Shown one piece after another: positions 9,801-17,649 of a stretch of 64,000 bases of DNA (the stretch's first letter is position 1; the number at the start of each line of letters is the position of its first letter). Source of the DNA: Clostridium ljungdahlii DSM 13528 (GTDB taxonomy: Bacteria > Bacillota > Clostridia > Clostridiales > Clostridiaceae); contig NC_014328.1 of assembly GCF_000143685.1 (NCBI RefSeq), forward strand, positions 2,728,001 to 2,792,000, in the 5' to 3' direction. Under the pieces are notes generated by a model, which saw only the letters and a program-made list of their open reading frames with translations, was not told the origin of the DNA and did no database searches. A program made the translations under genes and the position numbers.

Positions 9801-10337
9801 AATTTCTATGTCCTTCCAATCGTTTTCAGATATAATATTTTTGTCTAATAGATTTTTTATAAAAGAACCTTCTTTTATAAGTTTATGTGGGAAGAGTAAT
9901 TCTACATAATTTTCTTTATTCTTAAACACACAAGGCAGTATTTTATTTAAACTGTTCCATTCAGTTATTATTATATACTTAAATAATTCATCTACATTTG
10001 CATTTAATTTCATTTCATCAATTTTTTCATTATCTATATTAAACTTCAAATCATTTGCTTTCGCTAATATATTCATTCCAATGTCAGCTGGATTAAAGCA
10101 AGATAATACTCCTATTTTGGTAGAAATATAATGATTCACTTCCATAAATCTGATTGAAATAAATCTATTAAACCAAATATATGCGGTTTCTTCAATGATT
10201 TTGTTATAAGCATCATCGTCTTTTTCATTTAAGCTTTCAATTTTACCTTTTCCCATATCATATAATGATGCTTTAATTTTTACTTTAAGTTCTTTTCTAC
10301 TTCGAATGGCAAAATTTTTTATTATACTTTTGTTCAC
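6813..10337 (-). CDS. pglX: Orphan BREX adenine-specific DNA methyltransferase PglX
   Basis: Large gamma-class N6-adenine methyltransferase of about 1174 residues. The SAM motif is FDPACGSGHILIYMFD and the catalytic motif is NPPYIGN. The N-terminal NKSIIKNFAIRSRKEL and later EELNRIFIEIYGL and DEDNIIPVL blocks match BREX type 1 PglX. I place the start at GTG 10335-10337, behind AGGAAG. The longer frame to 10517 reads through a repeat and a hairpin and lacks PglX similarity. The other BREX genes (brxA, brxB, brxC, pglZ, brxL) are absent from the window. Two in-frame low-complexity inserts (near 7429-7488 and 7766-7832) interrupt the family pattern. It could still methylate DNA; defence is not supported without partners here. 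Confidence 0.85.
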   Translation of the reverse strand: MNKSIIKNFAIRSRKELKVKIKASLYDMGKGKIESLNEKDDDAYNKIIEETAYIWFNRFISIRFMEVNHYISTKIGVLSCFNPADIGMNILAKANDLKFNIDNEKIDEMKLNANVDELFKYIIITEWNSLNKILPCVFKNKENYVELLFPHKLIKEGSFIKNLLDKNIISENDWKDIEIIGWLYEYYELEEKNRITKSKKKYTKEEIPCATQLFTPDWIVKYMVQNSLGRYWIESHPEHNDLKEKWEFYIENSEKKEDIGYKLKPYIDKKLKVEQIKCFDPACGSGHILIYMFDLLYDIYVKCGYKKVDIPTLIIENNLYGLDIDDRACQLARFSIIMRGMRYDKELLNNTKKKSIRFNIVSIQETNSLGDKDIAYIAGKNSGENYERTKSFIENFKDAKIYGSLIQLDKFNMQFFKDRLEYIKDETSNNVIEESRRKKVLRLMTQLIKQSEIMLKTYDILVANPPYIGNKYLNPLLAKYIGDKYPEGKSDIFSAFIVYSFSKVKVSGQLGFMTPFVWMFIQSYKKLRKIIVDNKNINNLIQLEYSAFEEATVPICTFTLRNYNAQIKENYIKLSRFKGVFSQPEKVKEAINNPVVDYRYEVKQGKMKNIPQNRFGYWLTDSEIQVLNEAKVIADVSFPCTGMQTGNNDKYVRQWFEVEYETINFTGKSNRRKYWIPYQMGGDARKWYGNISEVVYWKDNGEKLKEEKGAVIRNERFYFKRGISWKRITSGNNTIRVLNEGFIFDQSADSIFVKNKPDYNYILAFFNTKIMRNIFEFISPTLNLTAGTVKQIPIYMDNNIIVRKKIDSLCKECIVISKLDWDFFEISWNFTRHPLLSVKSGKLIVDSKQLSVESNENPKNTTHLSDAFNAWKIFTDKQFARLKSNEEELNRIFIEIYGLKNELTPEVPDGEMTIRKADLSRDIKSFISYAVGCMFGRYSLDVDGIVYAGGNFHNKWKLENEKWKVKSEKSDAWFYSTFSPDEDNIIPVLSEHYFEDDIVDKFVQFVSATFGEEKLSENLQFIAKTLGKKSNETDEDTIRRYFVCDFFKDHVKMYKKRPIYWMFTSGKEKTFNCLVYMHRYDKDTLSKISIIYIRKLKSMLYKKRKELLNVMEEGCGCFKKKKAKKELLVLLKKIDELEKYDAMMKHMDFTKIEINLDKGVKTNYKKFKEMLCKI
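7429..7488 (-). repeat. In-frame low-complexity insert in pglX
   Basis: Encodes an NKWKLENEKWKVKSEKS-like stretch between AGGNF and the FSPDEDNII block, where PglX relatives are normally continuous. The DNA is a short imperfect repeat of TTTTCATTTTCAAGTTTCC type. The open frame is kept. Confidence 0.5.
7766..7832 (-). repeat. In-frame low-complexity insert in pglX
   Basis: Encodes a VKSGKLIVDSKQLSVESN-like stretch between FTRHPLL and the following family block. The DNA contains ACTATCAACTATCAATTTTC, the kind of AACTATCAATT simple repeat also seen near 41140 outside genes. Confidence 0.5.
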
Positions 10338-10356
10338 TTTTGCACTTCCTAACTTA

Positions 10357-10414
10357 ATGCATTTTAAAGAAATAACCAATAAATGTGCTAGTCTATTTTC
10401 TTTCAAATGTCTAA
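10357..10414 (-). repeat. 58-bp inverted repeat in the pglX leader
   Basis: On the minus strand the arms read ATTTAGACATTTGAAAGAAAATA and TATTTCTTTAAAATGC. It lies about 20 bp upstream of the pglX start. Two more copies lie at the same distance upstream of clpS and degV. Translated, it gives the spurious FRHLKENRL extension. Confidence 0.65.
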
Positions 10415-10424
10415 ATAAAATTTC

Positions 10425-10446
10425 TATAAACAGAGTTCTTGGCATC
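10425..10446 (-). repeat. Fragment of structured-repeat right end
   Basis: ATAAACAGAGTTCTTGGCAT, identical to the right-end sequence of repeat copies C and F, but with no remaining element attached. Confidence 0.5.
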
Positions 10447-10452
10447 ATATAA

Positions 10453-10500
10453 AAAAACACTATTAAAATCATTATATCAAATGATTTTAATAGTGTTTTT
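10453..10500. terminator. Strong hairpin, probable bidirectional terminator
   Basis: Perfect 20-bp stem beginning AAAAACACTATT, with an 8-base loop and A/T-runs on both sides. It lies upstream of pglX and would end transcripts from the 106-aa gene. It also argues against the long upstream ORF extension of pglX being real. Confidence 0.7.
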
Positions 10501-10515
10501 AAATTATTGTCTATC

Positions 10516-10688
10516 AATGAATCTTACTTAGTGGGATTTTGTTTCTCCCACTAAGTTTAGATGAATTATCTAGGGGCGTAGCTACTGTTAGCTCCCACTT
10601 TGATAGAAAAGCAGGTATCCCAAATCTATGATTTGGTGATAATCGCTTTCACAGAGTGCGTGGGAGTGTTACAGTAGGTAGCCATCAG
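10516..10688 (-). mobile_element. Structured repeat copy B
   Basis: Minus-strand copy. Its left end CTGATGGCTACC follows TTTAT at 10689-10693. The left hairpin stem is CTACTGTAAC...GTAGCTAC and carries the optional module with the CCAAATC/GATTTGG hairpin. The right end has the short CTTAGTGGGA/TCCCACTAAG stem and finishes AAGATTCATT next to GATAG. It sits directly after the stop codon of the 106-aa gene. Confidence 0.75.
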
Positions 10689-10693
10689 ATAAA

Positions 10694-11014
10694 TTACTCT
10701 TTTTTATCAAAGTCAAATGTATCTTTAATAGAATCCAATACTGATTTTACAGTCTTATTAGCCAGTTCTTCTATTTCATCCATTACTTCATCTTTATTTT
10801 TTATTCTACTTATATATATATCCAATTCTTCTTTTGCAAAATTTCTTACGGTTTTTAAAACCATATATTCTTCGCTACCTTCTTTAGGAATTATAGTATC
10901 CCCACTTTGTATATTTGTAAATATAGGATTATCTGAAGTTATTTGACTTTTTAATTCTTTTTTATTTTCTCCATTTCCATCTAAAACAACATAAAAATTT
11001 ACAACAGTTTCCAT
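10694..11014 (-). CDS. Hypothetical protein, 106 aa
   Basis: I do not recognise this family. It is a soluble, acidic protein (METVVNFYVVLDGNGENKK...) with no membrane segment or signal peptide. The second half looks helical and ends in an acidic tail FDFDKKE. The ATG follows GGAGATGAAC. It has its own gap from the YibE/F gene (66 bp) and is followed at once by repeat copy B. Confidence 0.7.
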   Translation of the reverse strand: METVVNFYVVLDGNGENKKELKSQITSDNPIFTNIQSGDTIIPKEGSEEYMVLKTVRNFAKEELDIYISRIKNKDEVMDEIEELANKTVKSVLDSIKDTFDFDKKE

Positions 11015-11080
11015 TAATGTTCATCTCCATATTTTCAAATTGTTTCACTGTATTATAATATTGTTTTAGATTAAAAAATG

Positions 11081-12226
11081 TTACTTTTCCTTACCTTTAT
11101 TCAGTTTAATTAAAAACGCAGTTATAACTGCTGTTATAGGTACTGCAAATATAAGACCTATACTTCCTGCCAGAGCTTTTAAAACTTCAGAAGCAATAAT
11201 ATCTTGATCCAAAGCTGTAGAAATAGATGTACTATAAGAGTAAGATGAAATCATAATCATTATGTACATGGCTCCTCCTACATAAGCAAGTATCAAAGTA
11301 TTGGCCATAGTGCCCATAATATCTTTTCCCACATTCATACCAGATTTCACAAGTTCCTTCATAGTCATATCAGGTTTTACCTCTTTTATTTCCATTATAG
11401 AGGACGCTATAGACATACTTACATCCATAACTGCCCCAAGTGCTCCCATGATTATTCCTGCAAACAACAAACCTGAAAAATTGAAATTGGCATTTTGTGA
11501 AGTATATATAATAGACTGCATTTGATCATCAGTAAGTCCATTTAACATCATCATAGAGTTTGAAAAGAACGCTATGGCCCCTGCAATAAGTACCCCACCA
11601 GAGGTTCCTATAATAGCAGCAAGTGTTTTTTCATTTTTACCACTTATTATGAGTAGGTTCACTATGGTTACAAAAATACATACTGCAATAGATACTATCA
11701 TTGGGTTGAATCCCTGTAGTATAAGTGGTATAAGCACTTTTATTACCACAATTCCAGTTATAGCTAAAGTTATTACGGATTTAAAGCCTTTTAAGCCACC
11801 TATAGCTATAAGCAATATGATTAGAAATGCAGCCAATCCATATAGATATTTATACCTTACTATCTCATAAATATAAGCTTTTTTCACCTTGTTTTTTGAA
11901 TCATATTGTATATTGACTAATACTTCATCTCCTACTTTTGCAAAGCTCTGTGTACTACTTCCTTCATCTTTGATTTGCCCACCTGCAAAATTTTGAACTG
12001 TAATCACCTTGCCTTTAAGACTTCCTGATGTAATTTTTACATCTGCATTAGAAAATCTTTGGGAATTCTTGTCTCCACCTGCATGTATTTTAATAACTTT
12101 GCCATGAACTGGTTTATTATCGGTGTCTGAAGTCCCGCTTGCCATAACTTTTGCAGAAAACATACCTGCAGTCATTACAATAAAAGCCAACAAACTAATT
12201 ACAATAATCTTGCTTACTTTTTTCAC
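11081..12226 (-). CDS. YibE/F family membrane protein
   Basis: Membrane protein of 381 residues. An N-terminal signal-anchor (about residues 8-30) is followed by an outside domain of about 90 residues with a KVIKIHAGG start, resembling an OB-like fold. Seven or so membrane helices follow, with the YibE/F motif AVMDVSMSIASSIMEIKEVKP. The start is GTG at 12226 behind GGAAGGATGAG. Family function is unknown; an export role has been suggested for relatives. It is 42 bp downstream of clpA. Confidence 0.85.
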   Translation of the reverse strand: MKKVSKIIVISLLAFIVMTAGMFSAKVMASGTSDTDNKPVHGKVIKIHAGGDKNSQRFSNADVKITSGSLKGKVITVQNFAGGQIKDEGSSTQSFAKVGDEVLVNIQYDSKNKVKKAYIYEIVRYKYLYGLAAFLIILLIAIGGLKGFKSVITLAITGIVVIKVLIPLILQGFNPMIVSIAVCIFVTIVNLLIISGKNEKTLAAIIGTSGGVLIAGAIAFFSNSMMMLNGLTDDQMQSIIYTSQNANFNFSGLLFAGIIMGALGAVMDVSMSIASSIMEIKEVKPDMTMKELVKSGMNVGKDIMGTMANTLILAYVGGAMYIMIMISSYSYSTSISTALDQDIIASEVLKALAGSIGLIFAVPITAVITAFLIKLNKGKEK

Positions 12227-12268
12227 TTTAACTCATCCTTCCGTCATAGATCCCCTCTAATATTTAAC

Positions 12269-14509
12269 TTATTCTCCTTCTACTTTAATCTTTATGCTAT
12301 CATTTTCTATATCTATGACGCTAACGGTATCTTTAATTTTATTGTCAAAGAGCACTTTATCTACAAAATAAGGTTTTATTTCCTGCTTAACTATCCTCAT
12401 TATCTCTCTTGCACCATATTCTAATGACACACCTTTTTGTGCTAACCATTTATAGCAATTATCTGTAACTGTTATCTTTATATTCTTAGTTAAAAGTTGC
12501 TTTTCAAATTCACCCATAGCCTTCTGTGCTACACGGTATGCCATCTGTTCATTCATTCCATTAAAAAATATTATTTCATCCAATCTATTTCTGAATTCCG
12601 GAGAAAATACTCTATTTACCTCCTGGGAAATTGCATCATCTTTTACAATTCTATTTCCAAATCCCATAAGTGATTTTCCTAAATACCTTGCTCCTGCATT
12701 TGAAGTCATTATAAGTATTACATTTTTAAAATCAGTTTTTCTTCCAGTATTATCCGTAAGAGTAGCATAATCCATAAGCTGCAGCATTATATTAAGTACA
12801 TCTGGATGTGCCTTCTCTATTTCGTCTAAAAGCAGCACACAGTAAGGAGTCTTCCTTATAGTGTCTGTTAAAAGTCCACCTTCTTCATATCCTACATATC
12901 CTGGTGGAGAACCAATAAGCCTTGCCACTGTATGCTTTTCCTGATACTCACTCATGTCAAATCTTATTAGTGGAATATTTAAAGCATTTGAAAGCTGCTT
13001 ACTTATTTCCGTTTTTCCCACACCTGTTGGGCCTACAAAAAGGAGATTTGCCACGGTTTTGTTGTCTTCATTAAATCCAGCTCTAGACCTTTTAATTGCC
13101 CTTACTACAGCCTTTACAGCTTCATCCTGCCCAAATATCTTTTCCTTAAGAATATTATCTAAATTCTTAAGAACTTTTGTCTCATCCTGTGACAATGTTC
13201 TCTCTGGTATTTTTGCCATAGATGAAATTGTCTTTTCTATGTGTTTCTTTTCAATAACTATTTGTTCTTCATCTTTTCCATGAAGCCTCGCATAGGCACC
13301 AGTTTCATCTATTACATCTATAGCTTTGTCTGGCAAATACCTATCATTTATATATTTTATGGATAAATCTACTGCTGCTTTTAAAGCTTCATCTTCATAA
13401 ACCACATTGTGAAATTTTTCATACTGTCCTTTTATTCCTAGAAGTATATTATAAGTATCTTCTGCCGTAGGCTCCGGTACTTCTATTTTTTGAAATCTTC
13501 TGGCAAGAGCTCTATCCTTTTCAAATATCTTTTTGTATTCATCATAAGTAGTAGATCCTATAAATCTAATTCTTCCACTAGTCAAAAAAGGCTTTAAAAT
13601 ATTTGCAGCATCAAGAGATCCACCAGATACAGATCCTGCTCCTATTATAGTGTGTATTTCATCTATATATACTATAGCCTTATCTTCTTTTTCTATTTTC
13701 TTCAATATATTTTTTACTCTCTCTTCAAAATCTCCCCTATACTTAGTACCTGCTAGAATAGAACCCATATCCAAGGAATATATTTTACTACCTTTCAAAT
13801 TTTTAGGCACTTTGCCATCTGCAATCAGGCTCGCCAATCCTTCTGTGATGGCTGTCTTTCCAACCCCTGGATCTCCAACATGAATTGGATTATTTTTGTT
13901 CCTTCTTGAAAGCACCTGAATTGTTCTACTAAGTATATCATCTCTGCCAATCAAAGGATCTATTTCGCCATTTCTTGCCTTTTCAGTAAGTTCTACTGAA
14001 AAATCTGCTATTTGAAAAAATAAAGGCATATCCTGTTCGTCCGATGAGTATATAGCATCATCTTCAATATTATAATTAAACATATTTGCTGGAGTTCCAT
14101 GAGTTATATAATTTAATATATCTATTCTCTTTATCCCTTGTTTTTTTAGAAAAAAGCTGGCAAAACTCTGTTCTTCGTCATATATAGATATAAAAATATC
14201 TCCTAATTTTATTATTTCCTTTTCAGCTGCTAAAACATGTTCGCCTGCAGAAGTTAATATATTTTGCAAGCTTACAGTTTCCAGCGGCTCTTTTTTTTCT
14301 GTAACTTGTATATTATCACTAAAATACTGTAGCAAATCATTTTTTATATCCTGTACACTTCCACCGCATCCTTCTACTATTTCCATTCCTTCCGGGAAAA
14401 ATAAAGCAGCGTATAATAAATGTTCTGGTGTAAAATATTCATGCTTACAATATTTTGCTTCATTGTAAGCTGCAGTCATAATTTCATTTACTATTCTATC
14501 TAGTTTCAT
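12269..14509 (-). CDS. clpA: ATP-dependent Clp protease ATP-binding subunit ClpA
   Basis: AAA+ unfoldase of 746 residues that feeds substrates to ClpP. The Clp N-domain (about 1-140) is followed by AAA domain 1 with GDPGVGKTA and domain 2 with GPTGVGKTE, Walker B LLLDEIEKAHPDV and the C-terminal D2-small domain. The MGFGNRI segment is in the position of the ClpP-binding loop. It lies 2 bp after clpS on the same strand, the usual clpS-clpA pair. clpP is not in the window. Confidence 0.96.
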   Translation of the reverse strand: MKLDRIVNEIMTAAYNEAKYCKHEYFTPEHLLYAALFFPEGMEIVEGCGGSVQDIKNDLLQYFSDNIQVTEKKEPLETVSLQNILTSAGEHVLAAEKEIIKLGDIFISIYDEEQSFASFFLKKQGIKRIDILNYITHGTPANMFNYNIEDDAIYSSDEQDMPLFFQIADFSVELTEKARNGEIDPLIGRDDILSRTIQVLSRRNKNNPIHVGDPGVGKTAITEGLASLIADGKVPKNLKGSKIYSLDMGSILAGTKYRGDFEERVKNILKKIEKEDKAIVYIDEIHTIIGAGSVSGGSLDAANILKPFLTSGRIRFIGSTTYDEYKKIFEKDRALARRFQKIEVPEPTAEDTYNILLGIKGQYEKFHNVVYEDEALKAAVDLSIKYINDRYLPDKAIDVIDETGAYARLHGKDEEQIVIEKKHIEKTISSMAKIPERTLSQDETKVLKNLDNILKEKIFGQDEAVKAVVRAIKRSRAGFNEDNKTVANLLFVGPTGVGKTEISKQLSNALNIPLIRFDMSEYQEKHTVARLIGSPPGYVGYEEGGLLTDTIRKTPYCVLLLDEIEKAHPDVLNIMLQLMDYATLTDNTGRKTDFKNVILIMTSNAGARYLGKSLMGFGNRIVKDDAISQEVNRVFSPEFRNRLDEIIFFNGMNEQMAYRVAQKAMGEFEKQLLTKNIKITVTDNCYKWLAQKGVSLEYGAREIMRIVKQEIKPYFVDKVLFDNKIKDTVSVIDIENDSIKIKVEGE

Positions 14510-14511
14510 AA

Positions 14512-14811
14512 TTATTCCTCTTCCATACTAAATTTTAGTGGGAACCCACTGCTCTCCGCCATCTTTACAGCTTGCATTATTTTAGTAGCAGCAATATCAT
14601 AAACATATACACCTGCTACTCCTATGCCTCTTCTATGTACATCATACATTATTTTGGTAGCTTCTACAGCACTTTTTTCAAATATTTTTATTAAAACTTC
14701 AACTACAAATTCCATAGTAGTGTAGTCATCATTGTGTATAATGACTTTATACATAGAAGGTGGTTTAATCTTCAATTGAGGCTTTTGCTTTAAAACAGTT
14801 TTTTGCGTCAT
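14512..14811 (-). CDS. clpS: ATP-dependent Clp protease adaptor ClpS
   Basis: Adaptor of 99 residues that presents N-end-rule substrates to ClpA. The core YKVIIHNDDYTTMEFVVEVL and VHRRGIGVAGVY, with the usual HNDDYT substrate pocket, are present. I choose the ATG at 14811 (MTQKTVLK) behind GGAG. The longer frame upstream translates the 58-bp inverted repeat (FRHLKENRL) and has no family match. Confidence 0.95.
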   Translation of the reverse strand: MTQKTVLKQKPQLKIKPPSMYKVIIHNDDYTTMEFVVEVLIKIFEKSAVEATKIMYDVHRRGIGVAGVYVYDIAATKIMQAVKMAESSGFPLKFSMEEE

Positions 14812-14831
14812 TTTAACAACTCCATAGATGT

Positions 14832-14890
14832 AAGGCATTTTCAAAGAAATAGTCAGCCAGTATACTAGCCTATTTTCTTTCAAATGTCTA
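14832..14890 (-). repeat. 58-bp inverted repeat in the clpS leader
   Basis: Second copy of the repeat before pglX. Arms AGACATTTGAAAGAAAATA and TATTTCTTTGAAAATGCCT enclose a variable middle. It ends about 10 bp upstream of the clpS ribosome binding site. Confidence 0.65.
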
Positions 14891-15022
14891 AATATATAAT
14901 ACATAAAATCATTTTAACATAATTTAATTTCAAAGTGTACAATAATGAATTGATATTACTGGAAAAGTAGATCACGGGAGCTTCAATTATACACATTTGG
15001 AAAGCAATTAATTGTATGCATA

Positions 15023-15076
15023 TAAAAAACCAACCTCCAATCGTTAGATTTGAGGTCTAACTTTTGGGGGTCGGTT
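15023..15076 (-). terminator. Terminator of the CWB2 gene
   Basis: On the minus strand a long stem (AACCGACCCCC...GGAGGTTGGTT, with an inner GTTAGA/TCTAAC stem) is followed by TTTTTT. The layout also resembles IS-end hairpins common in clostridia, but it works as an intrinsic terminator here. Confidence 0.7.
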
Positions 15077-15106
15077 CATAAGAAGATGCTTTTTACATGA
15101 TATTTT

Positions 15107-16825
15107 TTACTTTACAGGATAATAACTTCCCATATCAATATTAATAAGTTTTAAAGATGAATCCTTGTATTTATAAGATCCTTTCGCCCATCCAATTACA
15201 TCTGCATGACAGCTTCCCGATATATCTTCATAAACCTTTAATTCATATACTCCATCACCATCTATGTCAGACACTGTAAATCTTGGTCCATGACCTATAT
15301 ATGGATCTACACTTTCTCCATCCTTTTTAATATTTTGTATACCTTCATCTCCTGTCAAATCCACAGAACAAGTCTTATCAAGAGATTTTGAGTACATTTT
15401 AAATGTATCGTATCCATCAAGGTTAAAAGAAAGATCACTCTCAGGAAAAGGATTTAAAGAATTTTCGGCACCATATTTTCCAAGTTCAAAAAACTTATTA
15501 TCTTTTAAAGTTTCTATATCGCAAGTTTGTATACAACTATTTCCCCCATTTTCAACTACTGCTGTAATATCTGGGGTTCCATCTCCATTTATATCTGCAA
15601 GTACGATATCACCTTTTCCAGATGAAAAGTCTTTAATAGTCTTAGAATCAATTACTTTTCCATCTGAAGCATCCTGCACATATAATGTTGGACTTAAATC
15701 ATCACCTTTACAAGCTAGTATAACATTTTCAGGTTTTCCATCATTATTTACATCAGCAGTTTTAAAATCAATTATTTTATTTCCTTGGAAATCTCCATCA
15801 AGATCTAATTTAATGCCATTAAAACTATTTTCTATAGAAGAATTTACAGAACCTTGTCCACCCAAAATATACATATTTGTGTATTTTGAATCATCTATAT
15901 ATTTTTTTTGTACATTTGCATTTACTCCATCAGTTAGCACTATAGGTGCATTTAATTTTGAAGCAAGTGCACTACCAGATAAAGCATCTGGAAAATTTTC
16001 ACCATTAGCTAAAATTACGCTTTTAGAATCCAAATTAAAATAGTTAGCTATTTTAATTGAGGTTTCATACCTATTACTACCGCTAATTCTAACTAAATCA
16101 TCACTTTTTATATAAGTCATAGCATTCTTAAGTTGATCTTCAACTTGAGTATCTAATGCACCTGTTCCACCAACTATATATATCTTAGATGGATTTATAG
16201 AAGTTATCTTCTGAATTATGCTATCTGGAATAGAATTAGATAAACTCATAAATATAGGATATCCTTTAGAAGCTGCTACACTTGATATGCTAAGTGCATC
16301 TGGAAAATTTAATCCATTTACAAGCACTACAGGAGTACCTTTTGAAGTATTTATTTCATCAACTATAGAATTGTTGGTTTCAAATCTATTCTTTCCTCCA
16401 AGTCTTTTTATATTGTTAAAATCTAACTTATTCAAACAACTTATAACCTGTGGACTTACAGACGCATCTCCTCCTAAAACATATATAGTTCCATCTTTAG
16501 ATACATAATTTTCTATATAACTTAAGGAGTCCTCCTCGGAAGGATCATTAACATCATCCATAAGTAAAATAGGTGCATTTAATTTTTTTGAAAGTACAGA
16601 ACCTGCGAGAGCATCCGGAAAATCTTTTCCTGATGCCAATATAACATTCTTTACTTCCTTTGAATCAAATTGTCTGCTTATATTTGCAGAGGTTTCATAC
16701 CTGTTAACACCATATATTCTAGAAATATTGTAATACTTTCCACTGTCTGCAAAAACATTGTGAAAAGATGATGCTATAATAGCACAGGTTAAAGCCATAG
16801 TTACTTTGATAAATTTTTTGTTCAT
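15107..16825 (-). CDS. Secreted cell-wall protein with CWB2 repeats and FG-GAP-like C-terminus
   Basis: Protein of 572 residues. A signal peptide (about 1-26, ending NVFA) is followed by three CWB2 repeats (about 33-130, 135-235, 240-335). Each has the RxxGxxRxETS or N start, the NVILASGKDFPDALAGS block and the YVLGG strand. CWB2 anchors clostridial proteins to anionic wall polymer. The C-terminal third has Asp-rich loops DVNNDGKPE, DINGDGTPD and DIDGDGVYE like FG-GAP/VCBS calcium loops. The ligand is unknown. A terminator follows at 15023-15076. Confidence 0.9.
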   Translation of the reverse strand: MNKKFIKVTMALTCAIIASSFHNVFADSGKYYNISRIYGVNRYETSANISRQFDSKEVKNVILASGKDFPDALAGSVLSKKLNAPILLMDDVNDPSEEDSLSYIENYVSKDGTIYVLGGDASVSPQVISCLNKLDFNNIKRLGGKNRFETNNSIVDEINTSKGTPVVLVNGLNFPDALSISSVAASKGYPIFMSLSNSIPDSIIQKITSINPSKIYIVGGTGALDTQVEDQLKNAMTYIKSDDLVRISGSNRYETSIKIANYFNLDSKSVILANGENFPDALSGSALASKLNAPIVLTDGVNANVQKKYIDDSKYTNMYILGGQGSVNSSIENSFNGIKLDLDGDFQGNKIIDFKTADVNNDGKPENVILACKGDDLSPTLYVQDASDGKVIDSKTIKDFSSGKGDIVLADINGDGTPDITAVVENGGNSCIQTCDIETLKDNKFFELGKYGAENSLNPFPESDLSFNLDGYDTFKMYSKSLDKTCSVDLTGDEGIQNIKKDGESVDPYIGHGPRFTVSDIDGDGVYELKVYEDISGSCHADVIGWAKGSYKYKDSSLKLINIDMGSYYPVK

Positions 16826-17056
16826 AATACTTGTCCCCTTTTGTATAATCTAAGTAAAAATATATGTATTATTTCACCTCTTCATATCTGGCGATACATA
16901 CATAAGTTCTTCTAAAATTTATTATATTATTTATATTTTACTATGAGATTAAATTAACTGTCAAATAAACGAATAAATTACTTCACTGTACTCAATTACC
17001 TAGAATAATTGAAATCATAAATTCATGCTTAATTCACAAATACAATCATAGACTCT
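16826..17056. other. AT-rich leader region of the CWB2 gene
   Basis: No ORF or recognised riboswitch. The minus-strand leader has a weak hairpin (ATGTATGTAT/ATAATACATAT) and an AAGGGGACAAG ribosome binding site. Confidence 0.4.
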
Positions 17057-17297
17057 CTAACTTAAAAATCAAATTATATGCAGGGATATTTTTACAATAA
17101 TGAAGCTCATTTAAATGTTTTGTATATAAGTCTTAGTAAAAAAATTTTAAAAAATCTAGAACTTTTGAATTGTTTGAGGTACGAGTTTTCAAAAGTTCTC
17201 AGTATTTTTTAATTTTTTTGCTTAGCCTTATCAAAATATTTAACCGAGCTGAAGATTGCAAAAAATATCTGGAGTATAATTTGATTTTTTGCTTAGA
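17057..17297. repeat. Large palindromic repeat, copy 1
   Basis: Outer arms CTTAAAAATCAAATTATA and TATAATTTGATTTTTTGCTTAG face each other. Inner arms match GATATTTTTACAATAATGAAGC. The centre holds a second hairpin (AGAACTTTTGAA/TTCAAAAGTTCT). Related palindromes lie at 49317-49412 and 56048-56186. Confidence 0.55.
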
Positions 17298-17385
17298 AAG
17301 CCTATGGGATACTTTAATGAACAATTTACTAAGTATATCTTTACTTAAAAGTATAAAACTAATATTGAAATGGAGGTGTTACTTT

Positions 17386-17592
17386 ATGAGTAGAAGACCT
17401 TTAGTTCCAGAAGCAAAGCCAAAACTGGATAAATTAAAAACAAAGTATTCAAACGAATTTGGCATGGAATTTAACGACAGCTACAAGGGAAACAAGACTT
17501 CAAAATTAAACGGCCATAATGGCGGACTGGTTGGTGGCTTAATGACTAAAAAAATGGTAGCAGAATTTGAAAAAAATTTAATAGATAAGTAA
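17386..17592 (+). CDS. Alpha/beta-type small acid-soluble spore protein
   Basis: A 68-residue protein that coats DNA in the dormant spore. The family marks are KLKTKYSNEFG, where the germination protease cuts after the Glu-Phe region, and GHNGGLVGGLMTKKMVAEFE. The ATG at 17386 follows GGAGGTG. The longer frame from 17170 runs through the palindromic repeat and is not real. Sporulation sigma-G control is expected for the family, but I could not place its promoter. Confidence 0.93.
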   Translation: MSRRPLVPEAKPKLDKLKTKYSNEFGMEFNDSYKGNKTSKLNGHNGGLVGGLMTKKMVAEFEKNLIDK

Positions 17593-17597
17593 CTAAA

Positions 17598-17636
17598 AAA
17601 ACAGTTAGTATCCTTAGATTTACTAACTGTTTTTTA
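17598..17636 (+). terminator. Terminator of the SASP gene
   Basis: Stem AAACAGTTAGTA with TTACTAACTGTTT, then a T-run. It also faces the chemoreceptor gene ending at 17650. Confidence 0.85.
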
Positions 17637-17649
17637 ACTATTACATTTT

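Noticed and set aside
10338..10517. N-terminal 60-residue extension of PglX
   Set aside because: It translates a terminator-like hairpin, a repeat fragment and the 58-bp inverted repeat. The PglX family start matches the GTG at 10337, which has a good ribosome binding site.
14812..14904. N-terminal extension of ClpS
   Set aside because: It comes from the second copy of the same inverted repeat and does not belong to the ClpS fold.
16826..17056. c-di-GMP riboswitch before the CWB2 gene
   Set aside because: No match to the conserved core of class I or II could be seen.
17170..17385. Upstream extension of the SASP gene
   Set aside because: The extension crosses the palindromic repeat, and the 68-aa start at 17386 has GGAGGTG and matches family length.
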